The notes below the pieces were generated by a model that had not been told where the DNA came from, made no database searches, and was given only the letters and a program-made list of their open reading frames with translations. From Apodemus sylvaticus (lineage: Eukaryota > Chordata > Mammalia > Rodentia > Muridae): a stretch of DNA of 64,000 bases. How positions within the stretch are numbered: position 1 is the stretch's first letter; the number at the start of each line of letters is the position of its first letter. The stretch lies in the NCBI RefSeq assembly GCF_947179515.1, contig NC_067472.1, positions 175,366,578 to 175,430,577 of the forward strand. Direction: 5' to 3'. The translations under genes and the position numbers were made by a program. Positions 11,405-22,540 of the stretch are shown in pieces.

Positions 11405-11830
11405 GAAGCCTGACATAAAGGTCAACCTCTGTAATCCCTACACTTGGCAGTCATGGAGGCTGGAGAATGAAGAGTTTAAGATCATCTTTGGTTATGTAGA
11501 GTTGTAGGCTAGCCTGGGCTACATGAGATCCTGTCTCAAAAAAAAAATTAAAAAACAACAAAAACAAAAAACCTAAACAAACAAAAAAACAGAGACAATA
11601 AGAAGTTAAAGACTTCTAACAACAACAACAAAACAAAAACAAACAAACAAACAAAAAAAACCCTGTATTTGTCTTGGCTTGGGAAGGCCTGCCTGTACTC
11701 TCAGAGCTCAAGGGACTGAGGCAGGAAGACCATGAGTTTGAGGCCAACCAGAATCACATGGGAGAAACCCAGGTTTGCCAAACCTAGAGGAGGGGAGATT
11801 GTTTGGCAATTGACTCTTTTCCCCAGGGGG
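11405..11830 (+). mobile_element. Old B1-like fragments and A-rich tract
   Basis: A diverged B1-like body (11405-11540) ends in CCTGTCTCAAAAAA, followed by AAC-rich low complexity (11541-11665) and another short B1-like piece (11690-11745). Unit B has the first and last pieces (26570-26700 and 29250-29330) with an ERV inserted between them. Confidence 0.6.
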
Positions 11831-11836
11831 AATGAC

Positions 11837-12087
11837 CTAGTCACCATATCTGATCTCAGCATGCAGCTCCTTGGTGATATAGTTTGTTAGCATGGTCAAG
11901 AGCTTCTTCCGTAGGTCCTGAAAACTCCGCTTCTCAGTATCTGTCAAGTAAAAGTTCCCAACGATGGCAGAGGCTTCCTTAGCAAGGTTCTGCTTTTCAG
12001 CAGGGGACAGCTTCTTTAAAATCTGAGAAACTGGTTTAAACCGTCCTGTTATCACATGGGCTCCTACCAGGCTCCCAATGGCCCCTC
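11837..12087 (-). CDS. C19orf12-like: C19orf12-like copy A, terminal coding exon
   Basis: This exon encodes the C-terminal 82 residues plus stop of a 136-residue protein. The acceptor is TTTTCCAG at 12088-12095 and the exon joins in phase 1 to the donor at 14719. Family features visible: the second half of the glycine zipper (GAIGSLVGAH), the soluble start GRFKPVSQIL, an amphipathic region, and the C-terminus TNYITKELHAEIRYGD, close to human C19orf12 (LVNYVTKELRAEIQYDD, from memory). Compared with the human protein about five residues are missing in the helix before LLTMLTNY. The stop is TAG at 11837-11839. C19orf12 is a mitochondrial and ER membrane protein mutated in MPAN neurodegeneration; that this paralog does the same job is inference. 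The exon differs greatly from copy B although the adjacent introns are almost identical. Confidence 0.85.
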
Positions 12088-14719
12088 CTGGAAAACAAGG
12101 AAGGGCTCAATTAGTCAGCCTCAGTCTCCAACAATGGCCTTTGTTTCTTGCCAAGAATGTAGTCACTGTCATGACAAGTGGGCACACTCACAGCAGGGCA
12201 CAGCAAGCCCAGCTTCCTCCAGGCACTCAGCAGGGCAAAGGCTGATGTGGTCTCTAGTCCATTTGGTCCAGATAATTGATACTCAAATTTGTGTCTCCCA
12301 ATGCCCCCCACTTACACCCTCCCTACCTCCCAACTGTGTCAACTAAGATCCCCTTCCTGACTGAAGATCCCCCCCACTCCTGTGACTCCCAGGAACAGTC
12401 TGTCTCCACAAAGGAGAAGCCCAGAGGGACATGCATCTTCTGGGGAAACCCATTTGTCTGGAAAGGCTGGGAGGCTGAACTGTTTCCACAGTGTGGCTGT
12501 CTTAGGGGTTTCTATTGCTGTGATAAACACCATGACAATAAACAACTAGGGGAGGAAAAGGTCAATTTCATCTTACACCTCAGGTCATACTCCATAACTG
12601 AGGGAATCAGGGTAGGAACCTGGAGGCAGGAGCTGATGCAGAGGCCATGGAGGAGCGCTGCTCACTGGCCTGCTCAGCTGCTTTCTTACAGCGCCCAGAA
12701 CCACCAGCTAAGGAATGGCACAGCCCACAGTGAGCCGAGCTTCTCCACATCAATCATCAATCAAGAAAATGTACCACAGGCTTGCCCATGTGCCATTTTC
12801 TCAGTTGAGATCCTCCTTCCAAAATAACTGAAGTCTGCGTCAACCGGATCACTTCAATGGGAGATAGGAACTGTGCCCTAGAGCTTAGGAAATTCCCAGA
12901 GAACTCACCTGGGAAATGACCGTGGGGCAAGTCAGGTTCTTCTCTTGGAGATTCTGTCATTCCATTCCTCCAAACAAACCTAACATAATCTACTAGCTCT
13001 CTATCCAAAGGGGGCTTTGCTTTACTCTCTCTGACTTTTGTTGTTTGGATTATGGAGGCAGGGGCAGTCTAGAACACACGATCCCCCTGCCTCAGCTCTC
13101 AGCTGAATATCAAAAGTATGTGCCAGCCACCTTGCCCAGTCAGAAAACATTATTTTTAGATTTCTGCTTTCATTGTTTTCCAGGTGCTTGGTATTGTGGG
13201 GTAAGGTAGAGAGAGAGAGGCTCAGGTGCCAGCCAGGATCCTGTCTGTCTGTCTGTCTGTCTGCCTGCCTGCCTATCCTTATTTATAACACAAACCATCT
13301 CCTTGTACCCCTTGACAGAGTCACTCCCTCCCAGAAACATTGTTTTTAATTTTTATTTTTTAATTTTTTTTGTTGTTGTTTGTTTTTCAAGACAGGGTTT
13401 CTCTGTGGGGCAGACAACAGCTGCCACTGGGCACATTAATCAGATCTGTATCTTTAAAGCCTCCCATGACTTGTACATATCAGCAATCACAGTCACAGAC
13501 ACAGCCAGGATAGACTTAGTGAGTCGTGAGTCATTCCTAAGGAATAGAATATGGGGTGAGAAACTGAAATTTTTTTTCAAGACAGGGTTTCCCTGTATAG
13601 CTCTGGGTGTCCTGGAACTCACTCTGTAGACCAGGCTGGCCTCGAACTCAGAAATGCCTCCCAAAGGCTGGGATTACAGGCATATGCCACCACCGCCCAG
13701 CTGGAGAAACTGAAATCTTAAGAGTGGAAAAACCCATCACACACGACCTTGACCAAGTTACCAATGTCAGTCTCACTGGAGATGCCACAGGATGTCCTGT
13801 ACCCCTGGACTGATACAGAAGATACTTCACCTCAGGACTCAGGACAGGCTGTGGCTAAATGGGAAGTTAGCCTTGGCAGGAGAGGGCAGGTGTGTGGGGG
13901 GTGAAGGATGCAGGGAGACTTAGCTGAATCCTGCTCCCCTGGTGTTCAGAGCCAGCGGCTGCTGTGGTCCTGTGTAGTGGGGCCTTGAGGGGTCTGGAAG
14001 CACAGCTTCCAGTCCCATGGGAAAGCTACTCCTTGATGGTCCAGGAACAGGTGACACTGCACATGGGCACTGCTTCTTTGAGGACTCCTGGGAGATACCC
14101 TCCTCTTGGCTTGTTTTAATAAATGGGACACCATGATTGTAATTCCAGCTCTCTGGAGGCTGAGGCATGAGGAACTCAGATTTGAGGCACAATCTGGGAT
14201 ACATAGTTTTAGACCAGCCTCATATACACAGAGATCATGGCTCAAAAAAGTAGGTGGGGACTGGAGTGTTGTTGGCTCAGTGGATATAAGCAGGGCGCTG
14301 GTTGTTCTTGCTGAGGGGGTAACGTTTGATTCCCAGCACCCACAGTAGAAAGGGCTCCTGGCATTGGAGGAAAGGTGCCTTCAGGCTCTGAGAGACACAA
14401 ACACCAAGGCCAAGAGAGTCCTGCATTGCATGGAAGCTCAGACACTGTGGTTCTGACAGGATGAACTGTACAGACAGACGGGGCCTGCGAACTCCCTGCG
14501 CAGGGCACATGGTAGGCACCATTCTTACTTACCAGGTCATTTGTCCATGTGGATCCCAAAACCTCAAGCATGCTGGAGGCCTGAAACATTCTATGTAGCC
14601 CAGGCTATCCTTGAGCTTCCCATGTTCCTACCTCCCTAGGGCAGGGATGACAGGCTTGAACCGTAACCTTTAATGATAGCCCCAGGGCTGTCTGTACCTG
14701 TGAAATTACTCTCACTCAC
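12088..14719 (-). other. Intron between coding exons of copy A
   Basis: GT-AG intron: donor GTGAGTGAG reading down from 14719, acceptor AG at 12089-12088. About 12097-12301 is identical to 29689-29893 in unit B. About 12500-12790 is an interspersed repeat also in B (30090-30410). 13241-13273 is a TCTG/CTGC microsatellite. 13571-13703 is a private antisense B1 with target duplication GAGAAACTGAAAT (13558-13570 and 13704-13716). Around 14110-14360 are an old B1-like and a B3-like piece, shared with B and C. Confidence 0.75.
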
Positions 14720-14890
14720 CAATAGCTATTCCTGGTGGGCCACCTAGAAAGGCTCCGACTATGGGAAATACTGCCCCACAAAAGGCACAACTTTTATAGT
14801 GCTTGACAGCCGCCTTCATCTTCTTCTTCTCAGAAATGGAGCATAGACACTCGATGATGCCATCATCTGTCACGGGCATATCATCATACA
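14720..14890 (-). CDS. C19orf12-like: C19orf12-like copy A, first coding exon
   Basis: Coding runs from ATG at 14879-14877 down to 14720: 53 codons plus one base. The 11 exon bases upstream of the ATG follow an acceptor TTTTAG. I chose this ATG because it aligns exactly with the start of the 141-residue human isoform. The protein begins MPVTDDGIIECLCSISEKKK; the human counterpart begins MTIMVEDIMKLLCS (from memory). MKAAVKH is kept exactly, then comes a glycine-rich membrane segment with GAFLGGPPGIAIG, the glycine zipper of the family. Extra Cys and Phe near residues 31-38 are unlike the human protein. The donor is G|GTGAGTGAG. Frame and splice sites are intact, so the copy may be functional; expression cannot be judged here. 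Confidence 0.85.
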
Positions 14891-15860
14891 CTAAAAGATG
14901 ATTCAAAGAGATAAGTGGGGTTTTTGTGTGTGTGTTTCCTCATTTTGTGTACTTGAAAAAAGTGTATACACATGTTCTGCTGCACGTATGTCTGTGCCCT
15001 CAGAAGGCAGTGATCTCTTGAACTGGAGTTACCGACAATTGTGAGATAGCATATGGGTGCTGGGAATCAAACCCAGGTCCTCTGAAAGAATAATCAGTAC
15101 TCCTAACCTCTGACTCATCTCTCCTGTCCCTGTTTTTCAGTTGGTTTGTGTTTGTTTGGCTTTTGAGATAAAGTCTCGCTACATATTCCAGACCAGTCTA
15201 GACTCACAATCCTTTTCCCTCAGCCTTTTGAGTACTGGAATAATAAGATAATACCACCATACCTTATAGCTGAAAGGGAGCTTTAATACACTTACGAGTA
15301 TTTTGACCCAATGTAACACTTTATAGCATTTTAGAAAGAGCTCCCATCTTCTGGAAGAGTTGCTTGTCCGCGTGTGTGCCAGACAGACACACAGCCATCT
15401 GTGCTTCCCTGAAGCCAAGAGGCTGAGCATGAGCTAACAGGCTCCAGAAGCACCAGAGTGGATAAAAGGTCTTTTCTGCCCTCTGATTAACTTCAGACTT
15501 CTGACAAATGAGGAAGCAGCCTCAGCCACAGGCTTCACCAGCCCCAGCAAGCTGATCCTGACCTCTCACACCAAGACCCCTTCAAGTGGCTCACACAACC
15601 GTCAATGTGTAAAGGCTGTCGGGACCAGGAAAGGAAAAATCAGGTGGCCTCTTGATGTGACAAGGTTTGTGAGCCAAGCCAGAACGTGGGGAAAGGGCAA
15701 GACTCTGAGGCCACACTTGCCTGCTGGGTAACCTGGAGCCGAGAGTCAGATCCTTAGCTTTAAGATGGAGTGAAAATGGGGCTGGAAATACAATTCTATA
15801 TGGAGACCATAGGTCTGCCGTGAACCATGCTAAAAAAGAAAGACAGACAGACAGACAGAC

Positions 15861-15911
<51 letters not shown>

Positions 15912-18755
15912 AAAGAAAAAGATAAAGAGAGACAGACCACGTACAATCTGGCCCCGTGTAAAGGGCAAGCAAGAGGGATGCAGGGAGGTTGGCTGATGAG
16001 ACAGAACTGGTAGCACTGCAGACCCTGTTGGGACATTGCAGGCAGAGACAGGAGCTAGGGTTGATACCACAGGACAGGACTCTCAGTACTTGGTAAGCTA
16101 AAGCAGGAGGATTATGAAGCCATGGCCAGCCTGGATTAGATAGCTAGACTCTCTACCAAAATCAAAAGAATAATGATTACTCAGTTAATTTAATAATAAA
16201 TAAAAACAGGAACAGTATGAATTACCAAGAAGAAACAATCAAAGAACAAAATAAAGCAAAGATCTTCAGAGGCTCGGCACTTGTCACGGTGGCTCACAGC
16301 CACAATTTTGGCACTTGGGACATAGAAGAAGAAATGTCAGATGAATCTGAGGGCAGCCTGGGCTACACAGTCAGACAGATCCAGGCTGCTCTAAAGAGTA
16401 AGACACGAGGCTGCCAGGGGCTGTCAGGATACAGGAACCACAGAGAGCCCTGAGGAGCACTGAGCCTAAGAGCAGTTTGCTGGGGTCAGGACGCGCTGCC
16501 TTGCTGGCTGGGAAGTGACAGCAGAGGCACAGCCACAGGTGAGGTGCACTGTGCCCCACAGAGGGACTGGTGGGTAAGGAGAGCCCACAGGCTGACAGGT
16601 CACCTCATAAGGCTGGGGAGAAAAGGCAGCAGAGGTGAGACTCCTAAAAGACACATCCTAATTCTAGGAGGCTGAGGCATTAGTCAGCTGAGGGGACTTC
16701 CTGAAGGAGTCCCAGGCTACTGTGCACAGGCTGACATTCTATTGGCCTGTGGTTGGTTTCTCTTGATACCCAAGAACTATGCAGACTCAGAATCTTGTAA
16801 TGTAAAATTGTCCCTGAGACTCTGTGAGGTCTGGGCCCTTATCGGAACCCACAGAGTCACAGCTTTTTGGCTTTTTAGTCAGGTGCATCCCTTGTCTCAG
16901 AGGACTGCAGGACACCACCCATTCTCAGATGCGCAAGGCTTGTGACATTCTGGTTCTGAGGGCCAGCTTCAGCCCCAGCACACAGGTACTGCTCCAAATC
17001 ACAGAGTAAGGATCTGCACTCTCACAACACTGGTTTCCTCGGGAGGCAATGCACATGAAGGAGTTGGGACAGAGATGCACACAGCAGCCCCTCATGCATG
17101 AGGAATGCAGTCGGAGGCTGCAGCAGATGCCTGAGCCACGGTGAATCAGTCCTTCCAGACTGTGTGCTCTGGATTCTTCCCATTGTAACTCATAAGCTTT
17201 GGGGCCATTATTAAATAAAATACGGTTGATAGAAAAAAGGAGGGGATAGAAAAATAAAACACGGTTCGTTGAGCTCATCATACTACTCAGAATGAAATTT
17301 CTAACTATATAGAACAGACCATGATTTGAAACTTGCATAGTTAAATCTCATGAATTGTTTATTTCTGAAAAATTTCCACTTACTATTGGGCTGTTTTTAG
17401 GCAAAGCTACAGAATGCAAAACTGTGGACAAACGGGAGGGGACTGCAGAGAGGGGCGCTAGACTCACCCATTTTACCTTCCATTACCTACTCAGAGGATG
17501 ATCTACCTCCAGACTTGCTCTGAATAACTTTAAGTCAAAACCCATGGAGAAAAAAAGGTACCAATGTGCACACACTATTCTCAGGCTCTACCAAGCCCAG
17601 ACAAGCCTTTGCCAGAAGACAAGCCAGGCTCCTTAGCAGGTGCCAGGGGGCAGGAGAGTGGGGCAAGAAAGGTTCCCCTCCAGCTGGGCTTCTGCAGTCT
17701 CCACTGCAAGGCAAGGCTGGCTTGGGTTTCCTGAAGAATAGTTGCAGAAGTTATGGCAGCAACAGGCTTTGGTTGTGAAAGAAAGGTTTGGGACCCTGAG
17801 TCTGTGTGAAAGCCTTTCACTTCCTGCATTCTTCAGGCTCAGGAGATCTAAAGTTAACATGTCCCATCTCTCCTCTTCCCAGGGCCGCCTCTGTCTGAGA
17901 GTGCGGAGGAGATGGGGCACAGAAGACAGGACCTTCCCACAGGAGCACAGCTATTTCAATAATGCCGTCCTCGAAACAGGCCCTGGTCAGCGAAGTCCAC
18001 CTGCCAGCCACAGGGAAGACAAATGCTACCTGGGAGCCCTGATGTCTTACAGTCACCCAGACTGGTGGGAAGATGACAGCAGGGCTCTGGACACACACAG
18101 AGGAGGTGAAAACTCAAACCTTTGCACAGCAGCCTGACCTGAGACCAATCAAGTTGAGAGGGACAGAGAAGGAGGGCTCAGAGAAACAGAGGTCTCCATG
18201 TTCTTTATAGCAATCATAGGCAAAGCTGGGATTCAAATGCCCAGTGTACAGGGAGGAAGTGTGCCCAGGGCAGTGGGGGTGAGGGTGGGGCTCGCTGAGG
18301 GGGAAACGAAAGAGAAACTGAGTGGAAAACAGGATTTTGGCCAGAATTCACTATCCTGCTCCCCTCTCTGGAATTTATAGTCCCCAAGCTGCACTCTGTT
18401 CTTTGTAAAGTTCATTTCCTGTTCTTCTACCTCACAAAGTTGTTTAATTACTTGACTGTTGGTATTTAAAGATAAGAAGATATGGAGGGAGTGCTGGCTC
18501 ACTCCCGGAACCCCAGCATGGGGGAGGCTACAGTAGGACTCCCAGAAAAGACCAGGTAAGGTCACATAGTGAGTTCCTGTCTCAAAATAACAGCATTGAT
18601 AAAATCTTACATACATCTTGAACCTTCCCGATTTCTCTTGAAAGATTAGAAGTGGTCCGTGGCAGGTTCTCTACACAGCTCACAGACTGAGCTGATCTGG
18701 GCCGACACCCAGCACTCAGCAGCGCCACGCCCTCTGCACCTGGCCTGGCATGCAC
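14891..18755 (-). other. Predicted intron 1 of copy A
   Basis: The stretch from coding exon 1 up to the candidate non-coding exon. Contents: diverged SINEs (about 15010-15250, 16085-16150, 16270-16390), an AGAC/AAAG microsatellite (15836-15911), and an unusually conserved block at about 16420-16640. Another conserved block at about 17960-18140 matches 38265-38450 with about 3 differences. About 18480-18600 is an old B1-like element. No supported coding sequence. Confidence 0.5.
16420..16640. promoter_or_regulatory. Conserved intronic block (candidate regulatory)
   Basis: About 215 bp is 97-98% identical to 36470-36695 (unit B) and 55325-55555 (unit C), by hand count. That is higher than most surrounding sequence. 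It contains GAAGTGACAGCAGAGGCACA. No splice-bounded frame is shared. A regulatory role is inference; recent gene conversion is the alternative. Confidence 0.3.
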
Positions 18756-18925
18756 CTTATTTGCTTAGTCATAGAAGAATTCTTCCCAACAACAGCTCCA
18801 ACTAATGTGGCCTTCTGCGGCCCTGACATCCTTTCCTGGTCATCCCTAAGCCAGAGCCCAGATTCGCCGCTGCTCTGGGCCAAGCACTGCAGTCCACTGG
18901 GCGCTAGGCTCTGGGAGCCATTGCA
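18756..18925 (-). other. Candidate non-coding first exon, copy A
   Basis: Read on the minus strand, this starts just below the NRF1 site and ends at ATAAG|GTGCATG, a usable but weak donor. Unit B keeps the same arrangement with ATAAG|GTGCGTG at 39058. C19orf12 has a short upstream first exon in human, so position and order fit. Exact ends are guesses. Confidence 0.3.
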
Positions 18926-18926
18926 C

Positions 18927-18938
18927 TGCGCATGCGCA
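18927..18938. promoter_or_regulatory. NRF1 binding site, copy A
   Basis: TGCGCATGCGCA is a perfect palindromic match to the NRF1 consensus YGCGCAYGCGCR. NRF1 sites usually lie close to the start sites of nuclear genes for mitochondrial proteins. It is one of two perfect sites I noticed in the window; the other is at the paralogous place in unit B. Confidence 0.65.
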
Positions 18939-19039
18939 CTTCGAAGCACCCTGGTTGTGTCTGTAAGTGCTCAGAGCTGTTCACTACTCCAACCTAGGCA
19001 ATGCAGCTTAGGCCTGACTCTGTCTCAGTTCCTTTGCAT

Positions 19040-20000
19040 TGAGATGTTAAGCTCTAGCAGTGTGCCTGACACCATAGGGTCCCCGACCCGCTCCGCAGAC
19101 CTCTGCTGCACAGCGTGCACCTTTACCAAGCTGGAGTCTGGGACCGCCCAGGCACTGAGGCTGGCTCAGCTCTGCCTGCTCCAGAGAGGTGTTCGCAGGC
19201 CACTGCCACCCTGGATCCATACTCCAATCTTCTGGCTCTGCCGGCCTAGCCTGTAGCAGAGCTCTTAGTCCCCAAGGGTCCCAGTACTCACCTTCGGCCA
19301 GCTCTCGGTAAAGATATTGAAGGCGATGTAAGGTATCCATTCCTTGCGCAATCGTCTGGTTGACTGACACCAAAACCCCAGTTAGGAAGCTATGGCCCTG
19401 GGGGAACGGGGAGCGTCTGAAGGGGGCTTTGTGTCCCCTTTGTATGGGAGGACCCGCTGACCCTCCCCCTCCCCTGCCTGGCCACCCCCACTCAATGCCC
19501 AGCCTCACCACTAGGATCTGGGACGGCTCCTGGAAGGTTCTCCTCACCCTTTGCGCTGTCTCTGTGACCTGCCAGCATCCTTTCCCCCACAGGGTCCTGA
19601 GCACTGGGGGTGCTACAAGGGCCTGAGCTGTCAGGAGCTACTATGGGTTGATTAACACTGGGGCCTGCGTGGGGCGCGCAGGGGCTGGTGTAGCTTTCAG
19701 ACCTCCTAGGGCCAGAAAGGAGCCCACTCCACTCGCAGGGCAAAGGGAGCCACTCGGAAAGAGAGCAAAGAGTAGCAGAAATATCCAGAGAGGCCCAGGG
19801 AGCCGTCCCCAACCTCTGGCCCCAAGGACTCTAGGCTGCCCTATATATACTGTCGGCCCTGGAACTATGCCAACTTGGAAACTCCCCCAATAGTGTGAAC
19901 TTTAACCCTGAGCAAAGCCTGGTGAGCTGACACGGTTGTTGTTGACAAAGGAGATTCAGAGGGGCTGGGCCAGCCAATGCCACCCAAATAGGAAGTGTGG
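19040..20000 (-). other. Low-repeat block with TATA motif and exon-like pieces
   Basis: On the minus strand a TATATATA motif (19842-19849) precedes an open stretch down to 19492 that could end at a donor AGTG|GTGAGG (about 19507). A further piece (about 19291-19366) is bounded by GTGTCAG and GAAG|GTGAGTAC. In unit B the second donor is GAAGATGAG, the TATA motif is absent, and the frame is broken by indels of 1, 1 and 4 bp relative to A. One frame begins with a signal-peptide-like hydrophobic run in both copies. The lack of shared frame argues against a live gene. Confidence 0.25.
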
Positions 20001-20579
20001 CGAGTGAACTCCAGTCTAGGTGCATGTGGCCCCCAGCGGGGAGGTGGAGAGCTTCTGTGGGCATACAGATGATTGCCTGTGCAACGTCATGCTATATGTT
20101 CTTTTCTGTCTTCTTAGAAAGCTTCGAAATCCTTTTAATATCAAGATTCTCCTGGCTGCAGTGGAAAATTCTATGCGCTTTCGAGTAGTTTTGCCCGAGT
20201 TTGGGTGACTTTTAAGAGCCAATGTTAACTGAGGCTAAGAACAGATTAGCTCCCTGCTATTCCTTGGGCTATGCCATGAGGCTCTTCAGTGTCCGCTGCG
20301 GGCAGCGCCCTCTGGTGGCACGTCCGAGAACCAAACTCTCCTGTTGGCTCCTTTGCCTAAGTACCAGAAGACGCTTGTAGAGATGATGGGAACAAGAAAG
20401 TGCAGTGGAGAATAGAGGCTGGGCTATAAGACGTTCACACAGACGATGAATGCCGTCATAAAACGATCACCCTGACAGCTAGAAATGTCCACTAGCGGCT
20501 CAGGCCGTCTGTGAAAGAGTCGTGCGGCAGGTGTGCACATTCACAATCCCATTACTCAGAAGGAGAGCCTTCTGAGGCA

Positions 20580-20755
20580 GAAGGCTCAACAGTTTGAGGC
20601 TATCTCCCAAGTGTGGTGGTGTACACCTTTAATTGAAGCACTTGGGAGACAGAAGCAAGCAAATCTCTTGAGTTTGAGTCCCGCCTGGTCTACAAAGGGA
20701 ATTCTAGATGTCCTGGGCTACACAGTGACACTCTGTCTCAAACAAACAAATCCTA
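20580..20755 (+). mobile_element. Old B1 SINE shared by A and B
   Basis: Diverged plus-strand B1 (GTGGTGGTGTACACCTTTAA). The same copy is at about 41105-41265. Confidence 0.75.
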
Positions 20756-21174
20756 AGGTTGAGGCCAGCCTAGGCTGCATACAGAGACCCTCCCTCAACT
20801 CTCCCTTCCTAACCCTACGTCCACACACTGAAAGCTAATGGTAGTGGGCCTTCGGGAGGTGACAGTGGCCTCATCTAAGAAGCTTAAGGGAGTTTGTTGT
20901 CCCTTTCCTCCATCTATGAGGGGCTGGGCCGCACTAGACATGAAACCTGCTAGTACCTTAATCTTGGACTTCCTGGTCTCCAGAGAAACCAGTTCAGTTG
21001 CTCAAATTCCCTGTCCTTGCTGTTTTGTTATAGCAGCTCGAAGGGACTAAGACCTTCCCCTGTGTCTGTAGGAAAGATTCCTTTCTGTCTCTCTTAGCTT
21101 CTGTTACAGTTACCAATCTTCCATGACCCTTGGCTTGCAGTGTTAATCTTCTCTATTACTGTGTGGCACTATCG

Positions 21175-21200
21175 TGTGTGTGTGTGTGTGTGTGTGTGTG
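21175..21200. repeat. (TG)n microsatellite
   Basis: A TG repeat. In unit B this position carries an LTR-derived insertion (about 41705-42846), and in unit C an interrupted TG repeat (56754-56812). Confidence 0.9.
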
Positions 21201-21659
21201 GTGGGGAGACAGTCTTCTAACTGCCTTGGGAACAAGAGCTAAACACTCCTCCAGTGCCATATCTGCCTGGACGTGGACAGGCTTCCTGTAACATCAATAC
21301 TGGACTGAACTTCTGAACCTCTAGGCCAGCTCCAATTAAATGTTGTCCTGCGTAAGAGTTGCTGTGGTCATGGTGTCTGCTCACAGCAATGAAACCCTAA
21401 CTAGGACAGTTAGATACACAGGGACAGAGCTGGGACTCCATGTCTTTTGGGGACGATAACAATTCAACCTGGCAGCTGAATGAGATTAGCCCACATAAGC
21501 TCATATGTTTAACTCTTTGGTCCTCAGTGGGTAGAACTAATTTGAGAAGTGACCTTGGTGATGGAGGAGTGACACTGGGGTGGGCTTGGAGGTTTCAAAA
21601 GACTGATGACATACCCAGTTGCTCTCTGCTTCCTGTTTGTGCACCAAAATATAATCCCT

Positions 21660-22540
21660 CCGAGGCTGGAGAAAGGGCTCAGTGGTTAAGAATACTTCCT
21701 TCTACTCAGCTATTAAAAACAACGAATTGATGAAATTCTTAGGCAAATGGATGGAACTAGAAAATATCATCCTGAGTGCAGGAAACCCAATCACAAAAGA
21801 ACACACACAGTATGCAGTTGCTGATAAGTGGATACTAGCCCAAAAGCTCAGAACACCCAAGATACAACTCACAGACCACATGAAGTTCAAGAAGAAGGAA
21901 AACCAAAGTATGGATGCTTTGATCCTTATTGGAAGGCAGATTAAAATACCCTTAGCTTACAGCCATCCAACAGACTGAGCATAGGGTCCCCAGTGGAACA
22001 GCTAGAGAAAGGATCCAAGGAGCTGAAGAGGTTTGCAGCCCTGCAGGACTAACAATAATATGTACCAACCAGCACCCTCAGAGCTTCCAGGGACTGAACC
22101 ACCAACCAAAGAGTACACATGAAGGGACCCATGGCTCCAGCTACGTATGTAGCACAGGATGACCATTTCAGACATCAAAGAGACGACAGGTCATTATTGA
22201 TCCTGTGAAGGCTCAATTCCCCAGAATAGGGAAATGCAAATCAGGAAATTGGGGGGGCAAGGGATGGGATGGGGGATTTTCGGAGGGGCAACATGGAAAG
22301 GGGATACCATTTGAAATGTAAATAAAGCAAATATCTAATTTTTAAAAAAGTATACTTCCTTCTTTTCCAGAGGACCCAAGTTCAGTTCTGAGCACCCACG
22401 TTCCCATGTTTAGTTTACTACCACCTTTATCTCCAGCTTCAAGGGGCTCGGATGTCTCTGGCCTACACTGACAAATGCATCTCTGTGCATAGACACACAT
22501 AAAAAATTAATAAAAATAAGTAATAAAAATATGTGAACCT
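21660..22540 (+). mobile_element. B3-type SINE split by an L1
   Basis: The SINE left end (GGCTGGAGAAAGGGCTCAGT, 21665 onward) and right end (22364 to about 22540) flank the L1 at 21704-22351. The same SINE is at about 43450-45690 in B, split by another L1, and uninterrupted at about 57275-57470 in C. Confidence 0.8.
21704..22351 (+). mobile_element. L1 3' end inserted in unit A
   Basis: It starts in the last part of ORF2 (frame reads SAIKNNELMKFLGKWMELEN) and continues through a 3' UTR to AATAAAGCAA and a short A tail. The target duplication ATACTTCCTTCT is at 21692-21703 and 22352-22363. Its 3' UTR differs from the L1Md-type 3' UTRs at 7512-7840 and 45270-45520, so it is a different L1 subfamily. 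Confidence 0.92.

Noticed and set aside
12111..12311. Minus-strand 66-residue frame identical in units A and B (29703-29903)
   Set aside because: It is intronic; identity is at the nucleotide level over the whole stretch, which reflects conversion or regulatory constraint rather than coding constraint. No splice logic supports it.
17742..18137. 131-residue plus-strand frame partly conserved in unit B
   Set aside because: Frames are not maintained over the same length (85 residues in B), and the conserved part is equally conserved at silent positions.
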